This document shows, piece by piece, positions 1-8,555 of a stretch of 64,000 bases of DNA. The translations under genes were made by a program, and so were the position numbers. Source of the stretch: Bacilli bacterium (lineage in GTDB: Bacteria > Bacillota_I > Bacilli_A > RF39 > UBA660); contig CAAGCO010000007.1 in assembly GCA_900768345.1 (NCBI GenBank), positions 62,001 through 126,000 on the forward strand. Direction: 5' to 3'. Every line of letters begins with the position of its first letter. Within the stretch, counting starts at the first letter, position 1. The notes under the pieces are model-generated. The model ran no database searches. It was given only the letters and a program-made list of their open reading frames with translations, and was not told the DNA's origin.

Positions 1-675
1 TTCCCTGTAAGTAATAAAGCTAGAAAAGATGAATCTGGTAGAGATAAAGGTTCAACTGGTTCATATTATGTAAAACATAAATATTCTAATTTAGGTTTAA
101 CAACTAATGAAAAATTTGATTATGAATATGCATGTAGTTATGATGTTTACAATACAACTAAATATTATGATTGCCAAACAAATGAAAATGGTGTAACAGA
201 CTTAACAAAATGTAAAAACCCATGTTATGAATTAAAAGATGGTGTTCCTGTAATAACTGATTCATGTAATATATGGACACCTAAAGATAATAATTCTAAA
301 TCATATGGATTTATATATAGAAACGTTGATGTTGGTAACTTATTCCCGGGTAAAGATATTAGAGATACTGGTATTAACTGGAGTAGTAAGACTGATGTTA
401 TTGATGCTATTGAAAAAACAGCTGATACAATTTATACAACTGATGATTATTTAGAATATAGATATGTTTTAACTCCAAGTAATATTAGACAAATAAGAGA
501 ATATAATAGTTCTCAAAATGCTAATGGTGGATACTTAAATGAAACTTTAGAAAATTGTACAATGGTAGATGATGATGGTGGATTAAAATCATTTACTGAA
601 TGTAAGAGTTCATTCTTAAGTGAAATTAAAGCTGGTAGATTTGGTGACATTAAAGTTAGTGGAAGTAAAAGTTAG
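1..675 (+). CDS. C-terminal part of a secreted or surface protein (5' end outside window)
   Basis: Frame 1 is open from the first base to a TAG at 673-675 and encodes the last 224 residues of a protein whose start lies upstream. The fragment is polar, rich in Asn, Thr, Tyr and Asp, and has scattered cysteines (for example CYELKDG and NCTMVDDD). That suggests an exported domain with disulfides rather than a cytoplasmic enzyme. I recognise no family. The TAG overlaps the AGGAGG ribosome site of the next gene, so the two are translationally coupled. It probably belongs to the pilus-associated operon that follows. Its function is unknown. Confidence 0.7.
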   Translation, partial: FPVSNKARKDESGRDKGSTGSYYVKHKYSNLGLTTNEKFDYEYACSYDVYNTTKYYDCQTNENGVTDLTKCKNPCYELKDGVPVITDSCNIWTPKDNNSKSYGFIYRNVDVGNLFPGKDIRDTGINWSSKTDVIDAIEKTADTIYTTDDYLEYRYVLTPSNIRQIREYNSSQNANGGYLNETLENCTMVDDDGGLKSFTECKSSFLSEIKAGRFGDIKVSGSKS

Positions 676-688
676 GAGGTACTAAAAT

Positions 689-2095
689 ATGAAACATTCA
701 TTTTGGGGTTATTTCGTAATAGTTATGGGTATAGCTATTATTATAATAATGTTATTAATACAACGAATGACTACAACAACAGAAGAAGACTTTTACTTAG
801 CTAGAGAGGTAATGGAAGCTGCTATGATCGACGCTGTCGATTATGGCACTTACCGTACTACCGGTAAATTAGTAATGTCTGAACAAAAATTTGTTGAAGT
901 ATTCTTAAGAAGATTTTCAGAGACTGTAACAAATAATAAGACATATCAAGTTAGTTTTTATGATATATATGAAGAACCACCTAAGGCTACTATTAAGATT
1001 AGAACTAGGGCTGGTACAACTAACTTAGATGACGAATCATTCGATATTAATTTAGATACGTTAGTAACTGGAATTCTTGAAACAATTTATAGTATTAGTA
1101 CAGAACAAAAAGTTAATAGTAAAACATTAACTAGATATATATCTTGCGATGCTGTAGCACCTGCTTATTATACAAATGGTAGTGAATATTCTTATGGTTT
1201 AGTTCGTGGTTCTACTGTTTTAATTAAGTATGATGCTGAAAAATATAAAAATGAAAATGATGGTATAAATTCACAATGTAATAAAACTATCAGTGGTGAA
1301 CAGTATTGTAAAGTTCAATATCAGGGAACTACAATTTATGTTAAGAGAATGGAATTAATGGTTGCTAAACCTTCTTGTAAAAATAAAATAGTTAAATTTG
1401 ATTCACTTGGTGGTTCAAAATGTGATAATAAGAGTGTATCACCTGGTTCTGAAGTAGGCAAATTATGTACTCCATCAAAGAGTGGCTATGAGTTCAATGG
1501 CTGGTATGATCAAGCAGGTTGTAAAGGTAATAAAATTTCAGAAACTACTGTGGTGTCTAAAGATACAACATATTATGCTTGTTGGAAACCTAAAGGTCTT
1601 ACATTGACATATAATAATAAAGGTGGAAGCGGTTGTTCATCCCAATCAATAAAATATAATGCTCCTGTTGGCAATTTGTGTAAGCCTACAAGAAGTGGTT
1701 ATACTTTTGCTGGTTGGTCTAAGACAGATGGCGGTAGTGTTAATGTTAGTACAAGTTCAGCATTCATAGCAAATACAACAATTTATGCTGTATGGAATTC
1801 TAGTTGTAGTACACAAAATCCTAAAGCATGTAAAAAATCTTCATTCTGTAGATCTGGAAATGTTTATGTTTATAATGATTCTAGCGGTAGAAGTGGAGCA
1901 GGAACTGTTAATTATAATACAGTATTATATGATTTAGGTGTTCATGTAAATGGTTATTCATACGTTTATATAGATCCAAGCTCATCTTCTACATATAACC
2001 TATGGAATTATGTAAGCAATTATGTTTGGATTCATACTAATTGTCTTAAAGCATCTGGTGAAAGTAATTGCACAGTTACTCAATGTCCAGGATAA
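689..2095 (+). CDS. Membrane-anchored Cys-rich protein with two InlB-type repeats
   Basis: The protein has 468 residues. It has a short N-terminal cytoplasmic stub, one hydrophobic segment (about 7-25) and then an extracellular region, a layout like TadE/pseudopilin proteins. Residues about 233-300 and 303-370 are two Listeria-Bacteroides (InlB B-type/Flg_new) repeats, shown by SGYEFNGWYD...YYACW and SGYTFAGWSK...IYAVW. Residues about 155-225 and 381-455 look like small SH3-like beta domains, each with paired cysteines. The start is fixed by AGGAGG at 674-679. InlB repeats in this lineage are generally extracellular adhesion or spacer modules. Its place just before the Tad genes suggests a pilus-associated or tip protein, which is inference. 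Confidence 0.75.
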   Translation: MKHSFWGYFVIVMGIAIIIIMLLIQRMTTTTEEDFYLAREVMEAAMIDAVDYGTYRTTGKLVMSEQKFVEVFLRRFSETVTNNKTYQVSFYDIYEEPPKATIKIRTRAGTTNLDDESFDINLDTLVTGILETIYSISTEQKVNSKTLTRYISCDAVAPAYYTNGSEYSYGLVRGSTVLIKYDAEKYKNENDGINSQCNKTISGEQYCKVQYQGTTIYVKRMELMVAKPSCKNKIVKFDSLGGSKCDNKSVSPGSEVGKLCTPSKSGYEFNGWYDQAGCKGNKISETTVVSKDTTYYACWKPKGLTLTYNNKGGSGCSSQSIKYNAPVGNLCKPTRSGYTFAGWSKTDGGSVNVSTSSAFIANTTIYAVWNSSCSTQNPKACKKSSFCRSGNVYVYNDSSGRSGAGTVNYNTVLYDLGVHVNGYSYVYIDPSSSSTYNLWNYVSNYVWIHTNCLKASGESNCTVTQCPG

Positions 2096-2110
2096 TAGGG
2101 AGGTAATAAA

Positions 2111-2800
2111 ATGAAAAAGATATCTATGTTACTTGTTTCAATATTAATTATTCTTTCTTTTACTGGATGTAATAATAAAAAAACAAGTGAAGATTTTAAA
2201 AAAGTTGATTATGATTTAAAAGATTTAGAATATGTAAAAATATGTGAAGACGAATCTAAATGTCCAGTTACAGCTACTACATATTTTGGAAATATGAATT
2301 ATTCAACTGATGTTAAAGAATTAAACAATGCTTTAAACACTATAAATAGTGATACTAAAAAGTATCGTGAAAAAACTTTAAATTCTAAAGTTGATGGAAC
2401 TGCATGTAAGAAAAATATTAAATATACTTATGTTGTAAATTCTACATTTTATCAATATACGAATGATGATTTTGTTACTTTGGGTGTAGTTAGAAATGGT
2501 TATTATATTTGTGATGATAAAAATGATCCGATAACTACAACATCATATATTTATGATATTAAAGAAGGTAAGATGCTAACACAAGATGAATTTAAAAAGA
2601 AAATAAAATTATCTGATTCTAAGATAAAAGATGCTATTGATTCTTCAATTAAAATTATGAATGAATATGATAATACTAAGTATAAAATAAGAGATTCTTA
2701 TAATGATGTAGTGCTTGTTTATGACTTTAGTGGTAATTTATATGCTTCATATTTATTAAAAGAAATTAATAAATATATGTTAGCTAAAATTGAAATTTAA
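2111..2800 (+). CDS. Lipoprotein of unknown function, possibly DUF3298/RsiV-like
   Basis: The protein has 229 residues with a typical lipoprotein signal: Lys-rich start, hydrophobic core, lipobox LSFTGC with the lipidated Cys at residue 20. The mature part contains several cysteines and a pattern (repeated Tyr/Thr beta strands, YDIKEGKMLTQDEFKKKI) reminiscent of the DUF3298/RsiV-type extracellular domain, but the match is only by eye. A strong ribosome site (GGGAGG) precedes the ATG, and a U-tailed hairpin follows directly, so this gene closes the first transcription unit. It is likely anchored on the outer face of the membrane. Confidence 0.75.
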   Translation: MKKISMLLVSILIILSFTGCNNKKTSEDFKKVDYDLKDLEYVKICEDESKCPVTATTYFGNMNYSTDVKELNNALNTINSDTKKYREKTLNSKVDGTACKKNIKYTYVVNSTFYQYTNDDFVTLGVVRNGYYICDDKNDPITTTSYIYDIKEGKMLTQDEFKKKIKLSDSKIKDAIDSSIKIMNEYDNTKYKIRDSYNDVVLVYDFSGNLYASYLLKEINKYMLAKIEI

Positions 2801-2826
2801 AAGAGAAATTATTTCTCTTTTATTTT
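2799..2826 (+). terminator. Rho-independent terminator
   Basis: There is a perfect 10-bp stem, AAAAGAGAAA / TTTCTCTTTT, with a three-base loop, followed by T-rich sequence. It overlaps the stop codon of the upstream lipoprotein gene. The symmetry would also let it work on the other strand. Confidence 0.8.
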
Positions 2827-2838
2827 GTTTTCTACATA

Positions 2839-2868
2839 TTGAAAAAATAGTAATTAGTGTGCTATAAT
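2839..2868 (+). promoter_or_regulatory. Sigma-A promoter of the Tad pilus operon
   Basis: TTGAAA and TATAAT are separated by 18 bp, about 40 bp before the first CpaB gene. The block from CATTGAAAAAATA to GCTATAATTA is nearly repeated at 9978-10010 in front of ltaS, so the two operons may be expressed alike. Confidence 0.75.
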
Positions 2869-2908
2869 TAATTAGAATAGAGTGATATAAAATTTGGAGG
2901 AATAAAGA

Positions 2909-3727
2909 ATGAATAATATTTTGATAGGGGTTAAAAGATTTTTTAAGAATAAAAACACTGTTACTATTTTTGCCGTTGTAGTTTGTTTAATAATAATTTA
3001 TTTTGCATATTCATATAGAATTAAGAAAGCAACAGAGCCAACTATGGTTCCTTATGCGACTCGTAATTTAGAGCCTAGAACTCTTATAACAGCTGATATG
3101 GTTGGTACTAGAAAAGTGCCAGGAAGTATCGTTACAGCTAACGTTATTACAGAGAGTGGTTTGATAGTTGGAAAATATGTAAGTAATGAAGTTGAAATAC
3201 CAATTAATAGTTTATTTTATGCAAATACATTATTAACTTGGGAAGAATTACCTAGTAGTATATATGGTAATATTCCTGAAGGAAATACAATTGTTGCTTT
3301 GCCAGTTTCATTAGAATCAACTTATGGAAACTCAATATTCCCAGGTAATTACATTGATTTATATTATTCTGGTACTGATTACGATGGTAAAATACTTGTT
3401 GGTAAATTTATTGAAAGTATTAGAGTTATGACTGTTACTGATTCAAGTTTCAATAATATATTTGAAAAAACTTCAAGTATGTCTCAACCTTATTATTTAA
3501 TATTTAATGTTCCTGAAGATATGCACTTACTTTTAAGAAAAACATTATATGTTGGAGGTACATTATTCCCAGTACCTAGAAATGCTAAATATTCTGAAAA
3601 TCCTAAAGAAACTCGTATTGTTAGTTCTTATATTCAAAATTTAATATTATCTAAGACAGTTGATGTAAAAGAAGAGGATTTGAAAAATATAAATGTAAAT
3701 GGAGGAGGTAACTCTGATGCAAACTAA
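2909..3727 (+). CDS. CpaB/RcpC-like SAF-domain pilus assembly protein (first copy)
   Basis: The protein has 272 residues with one N-terminal membrane segment (about 16-33), followed by a SAF-type domain (about 45-110, VPYATRNLEPRTLITADM) and a beta-rich extracellular part. This is the CpaB/RcpC architecture of Tad (Flp) pilus systems, where the protein supports pilus assembly at the cell surface. Conserved stretches IPEGNTIV, TYGNSIFPG and PVPRNAKY recur in the next gene, so the two are tandem paralogues. GGAGG precedes the start. The last 11 bases overlap the next start codon, which points to tight translational coupling. Confidence 0.8.
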   Translation: MNNILIGVKRFFKNKNTVTIFAVVVCLIIIYFAYSYRIKKATEPTMVPYATRNLEPRTLITADMVGTRKVPGSIVTANVITESGLIVGKYVSNEVEIPINSLFYANTLLTWEELPSSIYGNIPEGNTIVALPVSLESTYGNSIFPGNYIDLYYSGTDYDGKILVGKFIESIRVMTVTDSSFNNIFEKTSSMSQPYYLIFNVPEDMHLLLRKTLYVGGTLFPVPRNAKYSENPKETRIVSSYIQNLILSKTVDVKEEDLKNINVNGGGNSDAN

Positions 3728-4562
3728 AACTAATCCATTAAAAAAACTTTTAGGTAATAAAGGTGTTGTTACTATTGTAGCTTGTGCTTTATGTCTTATT
3801 ATTTTATTCTTTGCATATAGATATAGAGTAGATAAAGCTATTAATGCTATTAGTGTTCCATATGCTTTAAGAGATATAAAAGCTAGATCAGAAATTTCTA
3901 AAGATGATGTAGGTGTTGTTAAAGTTGCATCATCTATGGTTACTGATAACGTTATTAGAAGTGAGAATAACGTTATAGGAAAATATGCTAATTATAATAC
4001 TTTTATTCCTGCAGGTAGTTTATTCTATACTTCTTCAGTTGTAACATGGGATACAATGCCTGATTCAGCTTGGAGTAATATTCCTGAAGGATATACAATT
4101 GTTTCATTCCCAGTTAGTGAACAAACTACTTATGGAAATTCAATATTTCCTGGAGATAAAATAGACATATATTATTCTTCATATGATAGTGGAAAACTTG
4201 TTTATGGTAAGTTAATCGAAGGTATTGAAATTCTTGCAGTTAAAGATAGTCAAGGAAATCATATATTCAAGAAAAGTGCTTCTCAAACTAATGCTGCAGC
4301 ATTGATATTTGCTGTTCCTGAAGAGCTTCATTTATTATTTAGAAAAGCTTATGCTACATCTGGTGCTCAGAGTTTAATACCAATTCCAAGAAATGCAAAC
4401 TATAATCCAACAACAACTATTAGTAGTGATTATCTAAAGAGTTTAATACTTGCAAATACTAGAAATGTACCTCTAGATTATATTGATGAACCTACTGATG
4501 ATGATAATACAAATAATGATAATAACGATAATGGTAATAACAATATAGATGTTACAGAATAG
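3717..4562 (+). CDS. CpaB/RcpC-like SAF-domain pilus assembly protein (second copy)
   Basis: I choose ATG 3717 because GGAGGAGG lies at 3701-3708 with 8 bases of spacing; the upstream in-frame ATG at 3699 has no ribosome site. The product is about 281 residues with one membrane segment near residues 14-31, a SAF-like domain, then IPEGYTIV, TYGNSIFPG and PIPRNANY as in the previous gene. It ends in an Asn/Asp-rich tail. Duplicate CpaB proteins could form a heteromeric ring around the pilus in a Gram-positive wall that lacks a secretin; that role is inferred. Confidence 0.8.
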   Translation: MQTKTNPLKKLLGNKGVVTIVACALCLIILFFAYRYRVDKAINAISVPYALRDIKARSEISKDDVGVVKVASSMVTDNVIRSENNVIGKYANYNTFIPAGSLFYTSSVVTWDTMPDSAWSNIPEGYTIVSFPVSEQTTYGNSIFPGDKIDIYYSSYDSGKLVYGKLIEGIEILAVKDSQGNHIFKKSASQTNAAALIFAVPEELHLLFRKAYATSGAQSLIPIPRNANYNPTTTISSDYLKSLILANTRNVPLDYIDEPTDDDNTNNDNNDNGNNNIDVTE

Positions 4563-4589
4563 AAAAAGAAGAAAGAAGGGAAAAGATTA

Positions 4590-5846
4590 ATGGAGGATGC
4601 TGTATTTTCGCAAATTGATTTCGGGTTATTAATGCCTCTGCTAGACGATGATGATGTAACCGATATATCATATTCTAATAATGGTCAATTATGGATTAAA
4701 ACATTGTCTCAAGGTGTAAAACCAGCTCATATTGACGGACTTAATAATGAAGTAATGGAAAAATTAGCATTTCAATGTTCAAATGTTATGGGTAAAACAT
4801 TTAATATGGCTCATCCATTACTTGATGCTGAAAGCGCTGAGTTACGTCTTAACTTTGTACATGAATCTATTGCTACTAATGGAATAGCTGTACTAATAAG
4901 AAAAACTCCAGCAAAGATAAGATTAAATAAAGATAAATTAGTTAAAGAAGATTATGTATCATTAAAACTTCATGATTTTTTAATGACTTGTGTTAGTGGT
5001 CACTGCAACATACTTGTAAGTGGAGAAACTGGTTCAGGTAAAACAGAGTTAGTTAAGTATTTAGCAAGCCATATTAAGGAAGATGAAAAGATAATAACTA
5101 TAGAGGATACACTAGAACTTCACTTAGATAAAATTTATCCAACTCGTGATATAGTTGCGATGAAGACAAATAATATAGCTTCGTATTCAGATGTTTTGGT
5201 AGCTTGTATGCGTCAGAACCCAAGATGGATTTTACTATCAGAGGTTCGTTCTGCTGAAGCTGTTCTTGCCGTTCGTAACTCAATTTCTTCAGGACACAAT
5301 ATTTTATCAACAATACACTCTGATAAAGCTTCAAGCATTCCGATGCGTCTTTATTCGCTACTTGAAAGTAGTCAAGATATTGACCAATTTGTCAAAGGTA
5401 TGCATAGATATATTCAACTTGGTATACATGTTAAAGGTTTCTTTTCAAAGAAATATAATAGATTTCAAAGAGAGATTACTCAGGTTGTTGAGTTTTATGT
5501 TGATGATGATACTAATGAGGCAAAAATAAATGTATTATACGCTCGTGATTTGATGGAAAATGAAGTATATAATAATCCAACTTCTCACTTGATAGATTAT
5601 TTAGCATCTCAAGGAGTTATGATGCAAGATGATCCATTTATTCCTAAGGAAAGTGAACTTCAAGATGCAACTAATTCTGATGGACAAGAAACTGAAGGCA
5701 ATTTACAAAGTGAAGTACCTGTTCAAGAAGAAGTTAATAATCAAACTACTGAACAAGTTACGCAAGAAGTAGTTAATACTGCTGATAATCAGGTGACAAC
5801 AAATCAAGTACCAGCAACACAAAATATAGAAATGATAGAAATTTAA
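4590..5846 (+). CDS. cpaF: CpaF/TadA-type pilus assembly ATPase
   Basis: The protein has 418 residues and belongs to the type II/IV secretion ATPase family. Visible motifs are Walker A GETGSGKT (145-152), the acidic IEDTLEL box (about 171), the atypical Walker B ILLSEVR (214-220) and the His box TIHSD (241-245). It should form a hexameric cytoplasmic motor that powers pilin assembly through the TadB/TadC platform. The C-terminal 60 residues are a Gln/Glu/Thr/Val-rich low-complexity tail not usual for CpaF. The ribosome site (GAAGGG) is weaker than its neighbours' and the start is supported mainly by alignment of the N-terminal domain. Confidence 0.9.
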   Translation: MEDAVFSQIDFGLLMPLLDDDDVTDISYSNNGQLWIKTLSQGVKPAHIDGLNNEVMEKLAFQCSNVMGKTFNMAHPLLDAESAELRLNFVHESIATNGIAVLIRKTPAKIRLNKDKLVKEDYVSLKLHDFLMTCVSGHCNILVSGETGSGKTELVKYLASHIKEDEKIITIEDTLELHLDKIYPTRDIVAMKTNNIASYSDVLVACMRQNPRWILLSEVRSAEAVLAVRNSISSGHNILSTIHSDKASSIPMRLYSLLESSQDIDQFVKGMHRYIQLGIHVKGFFSKKYNRFQREITQVVEFYVDDDTNEAKINVLYARDLMENEVYNNPTSHLIDYLASQGVMMQDDPFIPKESELQDATNSDGQETEGNLQSEVPVQEEVNNQTTEQVTQEVVNTADNQVTTNQVPATQNIEMIEI

Positions 5847-5859
5847 TAAGGAGGTATAT

Positions 5860-6759
5860 ATGTATATTGAAATATTAGTTATTGCTATAATAATTGCTTT
5901 CGTAATTTTATATCGTAAAAATACAGGCGATAACTCTTATAAGTTTATTACTAAAACAGTAGGAAATACATATGAAAAATATGCTCCTTACTCATTTAAA
6001 GTTGTACGTGAGAAAGCAAAAGAGTTAGGTCAAGAATATACAACTCGTCAATATGTTATTCAAATTGCTATATTTGGTATTGGAGCTGCATTCGTAGCAT
6101 ATTTATATTTTTATAGTATTATTTGGAGTATAGTTTATGCTTGTCTTGCTATTATTGCAATTCCATATTTAACATATATGAGATGTAAGAAAGCATATAG
6201 TGAGTTTATTTTCGAGCAAATTCAAGTTTATACTACAAACGTTATTATGGAGTTTAATACAACTCAATCATTCGTAAAAGCTTTAGAAGGAGTTAGAGAT
6301 TCACAAGTTCTTGAAGAACCTTTATTGGGTGATGTTAAAGAAATGATTCAAATGTCTTATGAAAATGGTACTATTGATGAAGCTATAAGATTTATGAATG
6401 AAAAGTATGATTATTATGTTATTAAGAATATGCATCAATTATTCTTACAAATAACTAAAGAAGGTTCTAAGGATTCTGGTGAAGCTCTTGAAGGTATGCT
6501 TCAAGATATAGATATGCTTGTTGAAAGTGTATATCGTGATAGAATTGATAGAACAACATTCTATAAACAATTCTGTACTTTCGGTGTTGCGCTTTACTTA
6601 CTTGTATTATTAGTGCAATTATTACTTGGTAATAATAGTTATTTACAACTAATTGAACAATGGTATGTATTGATATTACTTCATGGTGTAATATTAATTA
6701 ATACATATTTCTTACTATCAGGTATTAAATATTACCATGAGGATGTAGGTGCTGAATAA
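5860..6759 (+). CDS. tadB: TadB-like pilus inner-membrane platform protein
   Basis: The protein has 299 residues with hydrophobic segments near the N-terminus (about 3-19), at about 68-105, and two near the C-terminus (about 235-285), with a helical cytoplasmic region between. That is the T2SS F / TadB layout. It follows cpaF and precedes a second platform gene, the usual Tad order. It probably couples the ATPase motor to pilin subunits in the membrane. GGAGG lies just before the start; the last base of the stop is the first base of the next start. Confidence 0.85.
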   Translation: MYIEILVIAIIIAFVILYRKNTGDNSYKFITKTVGNTYEKYAPYSFKVVREKAKELGQEYTTRQYVIQIAIFGIGAAFVAYLYFYSIIWSIVYACLAIIAIPYLTYMRCKKAYSEFIFEQIQVYTTNVIMEFNTTQSFVKALEGVRDSQVLEEPLLGDVKEMIQMSYENGTIDEAIRFMNEKYDYYVIKNMHQLFLQITKEGSKDSGEALEGMLQDIDMLVESVYRDRIDRTTFYKQFCTFGVALYLLVLLVQLLLGNNSYLQLIEQWYVLILLHGVILINTYFLLSGIKYYHEDVGAE

Positions 6760-7556
6760 TGGAAATATTTATAGTAGGTGTTATAGTAATATTATTATTT
6801 AATTATCTAGGAACTTTTAACTTTAATAAATTCGTAGATGATAATAAAGTATTATTTTCAAAATTAAAAGAAGATGATTACGACTTTCTTCTTGTATCAA
6901 GATATGGTGAGAAAGTTGATGTTAATCAAATGTATCAAAAAAGAGTTAAGACTGCGATTATTACATTTTTACTAGGTCTTATACTTGCAATTACTAGTAT
7001 TCAAAGTTTAAATTTTGCGATTAAACTAGTACTTGTATTTATTGCATCTTATTTGATGTTTAAGAGTGACTATAATAAAGTTAAAAACTTTTATAAAGTT
7101 CACTTACATGATATAAATTTAAAATTGCCATATTATTTAAAAAGTTTAGAAATCTTAATTCAACACTATACTGTTCCTGTTGCTATTACACGTAGTTTAG
7201 AAACAGCTCCAGAAATGTTTAAACCTGGACTTCGTGATTTAATAGCATCAATAGATGCAGGTGATTCTACAATAGAGCCTTATATGGCATTTGCTCGTAG
7301 ATATCCTGTACGTGATAGTATGCGTATGATGAGACTTCTATATAGACTTAGTTTAGGTAGTCAAGACAGAAAACAAGAACAATTAATAGTTTTCTCAAGA
7401 ACTATTTCTAATCTTCAAAATAAATCAAGAGAAACTAAGTATAAAGAACGTTTAGAAAAGATGGAAAAGAAAACTATGACAATGCTTACGTCAACTGGAG
7501 CAGGTGTTATGGTTATTCTAGTTCTTGCTATCTTCCAAATGTTTGTATCTGCCTAA
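6759..7556 (+). CDS. tadC: TadC-like pilus inner-membrane platform protein
   Basis: The protein has 265 residues with an N-terminal membrane segment, a central hydrophobic pair (about 68-100) and a C-terminal membrane segment (about 242-262). The helical cytoplasmic domain contains ITRSLETAPEMF and a basic stretch near QDRKQEQL. Together with the overlapping TadB gene it forms the expected two-protein platform of Tad pili. The two genes share one base (stop/start), so equimolar translation is likely. Confidence 0.85.
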   Translation: MEIFIVGVIVILLFNYLGTFNFNKFVDDNKVLFSKLKEDDYDFLLVSRYGEKVDVNQMYQKRVKTAIITFLLGLILAITSIQSLNFAIKLVLVFIASYLMFKSDYNKVKNFYKVHLHDINLKLPYYLKSLEILIQHYTVPVAITRSLETAPEMFKPGLRDLIASIDAGDSTIEPYMAFARRYPVRDSMRMMRLLYRLSLGSQDRKQEQLIVFSRTISNLQNKSRETKYKERLEKMEKKTMTMLTSTGAGVMVILVLAIFQMFVSA

Positions 7557-7568
7557 TGTAAATATATA

Positions 7569-7597
7569 TTGATTTTAAATTTTCAATATTGTATAAT
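7569..7597 (+). promoter_or_regulatory. Promoter of the pilin gene
   Basis: TTGATT and TATAAT are spaced 17 bp apart, directly upstream of the short pilin gene. Together with the terminator after the pilin this makes an independent transcription unit, as expected for an abundant subunit. Confidence 0.75.
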
Positions 7598-7628
7598 TAT
7601 TTTAGAAAGTAAAGGAGGAAATTAATAA

Positions 7629-7940
7629 ATGAAAGAAGCTACTGGTGAATTAAATATGACAGTAATCACAATCATTGCTATTGCTGCTGTAGGTGCTTTA
7701 TTTTATATATTTGTTTGGCCAATGATTCAAAAATCTATTGTTACTCAAACATGTAAAACTTATGGTAACGATTGGCAAGCTTGGGCTACTAACGATTCTT
7801 CTGTTAATGGTCAATCTGCAAATACTGGTTCAAATGCTACAGTAAAAGTGTGGGTATGTTGTCCTGCTTCTGTTACTGCTGCTCCAGCTTCAAAAGATGC
7901 TGGTAGAACTGCTGGTTGTGTAGACGCTAATTATGATTAA
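7629..7940 (+). CDS. Short Tad/Flp-like pilin (likely major subunit)
   Basis: The protein has 103 residues. The N-terminus MKEATG is followed by a hydrophobic helix (about 11-30, TVITIIAIAAVGALFYIF), then a short polar domain with four cysteines, including a CC pair (WVCCPAS). Small size, a single N-terminal helix and position after TadC match a Flp-type major pilin. The gene has its own promoter and a strong terminator, consistent with high expression. The leader lacks the classic Flp G/XXXXEY cleavage motif, so processing is uncertain; no prepilin peptidase gene is in the window. Confidence 0.7.
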   Translation: MKEATGELNMTVITIIAIAAVGALFYIFVWPMIQKSIVTQTCKTYGNDWQAWATNDSSVNGQSANTGSNATVKVWVCCPASVTAAPASKDAGRTAGCVDANYD

Positions 7941-7943
7941 TAT

Positions 7944-8004
7944 AAAAAAGAATGCTATAGGTGTCGTTGCTTATTGATGTCAATGGCATTTATAGTATTT
8001 TTTT
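7944..8004 (+). terminator. Long hairpin terminator after the pilin gene
   Basis: A long stem can form between AATGCTATAGGTGTCGTTG and CAATGGCATTTATAGTATT, with several G-U pairs and an 11-base loop, ending in seven T residues. It isolates the pilin transcript from the following minor-pilin gene. Confidence 0.75.
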
Positions 8005-8032
8005 AGTTTGAAAAGTGTAAAGGAAGTGTGAT

Positions 8033-8536
8033 ATGAAAGAAGCGATGGGTGGCACTTGGCTAACTGGTTTAGTTATAGTATTTATATTCTTATTTGCAGG
8101 TTTTCTTGCTTATTCTATAAGTTATACTAAAGCTTTTAGAGTTAAGAACGAGATATTAAACTTAATTGAAAGAAATGAAGGCTTTACAAATTCTGCTAAT
8201 GACTTAAATAATATTACTGATGATGCTTTAAAAAATGATTCTTCTGTTGAAGGAAAAGCTTTTGCTTATATTAAGTCTATGGGTTATAATTATTCAGTAT
8301 TTGATGGAACTAATGATCCTTGTGCTAGCAATAATATTGGTGAAAAACAAAAGGGTGGTTATTGTTTAATTAAATATTGTCCTAAAGCTGGTGAAAGTGA
8401 AAAAGTATATTATAAAGTTACTACCTTTATTGCTCTTTCAATACCAATTATAAATGTTACTGTTAAGTTACCAATTTCAGGAGAAACAAAAGCGTTATAT
8501 TATGACGTAAGTACATTTAAATGTACTAATGGTTAA
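8033..8536 (+). CDS. Minor pilin-like membrane protein
   Basis: The protein has 167 residues starting MKEAMGGTWLTG, with a hydrophobic helix at about 10-30 and then a polar extracellular domain with four cysteines. The MKEAxG start is shared with the major pilin-like protein upstream, which suggests the same export or processing route. A TadE-type pseudopilin role is plausible from size and location. An AAGGAAGTG ribosome site precedes the ATG. No enzymatic motif is visible. Confidence 0.65.
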   Translation: MKEAMGGTWLTGLVIVFIFLFAGFLAYSISYTKAFRVKNEILNLIERNEGFTNSANDLNNITDDALKNDSSVEGKAFAYIKSMGYNYSVFDGTNDPCASNNIGEKQKGGYCLIKYCPKAGESEKVYYKVTTFIALSIPIINVTVKLPISGETKALYYDVSTFKCTNG

Positions 8537-8555
8537 TAGGGGAGATGATTTATAA

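Noticed and set aside
5098..5529. Overlapping ORFs on both strands inside cpaF
   Set aside because: They lie inside a well-conserved ATPase, have no ribosome sites and no family features.
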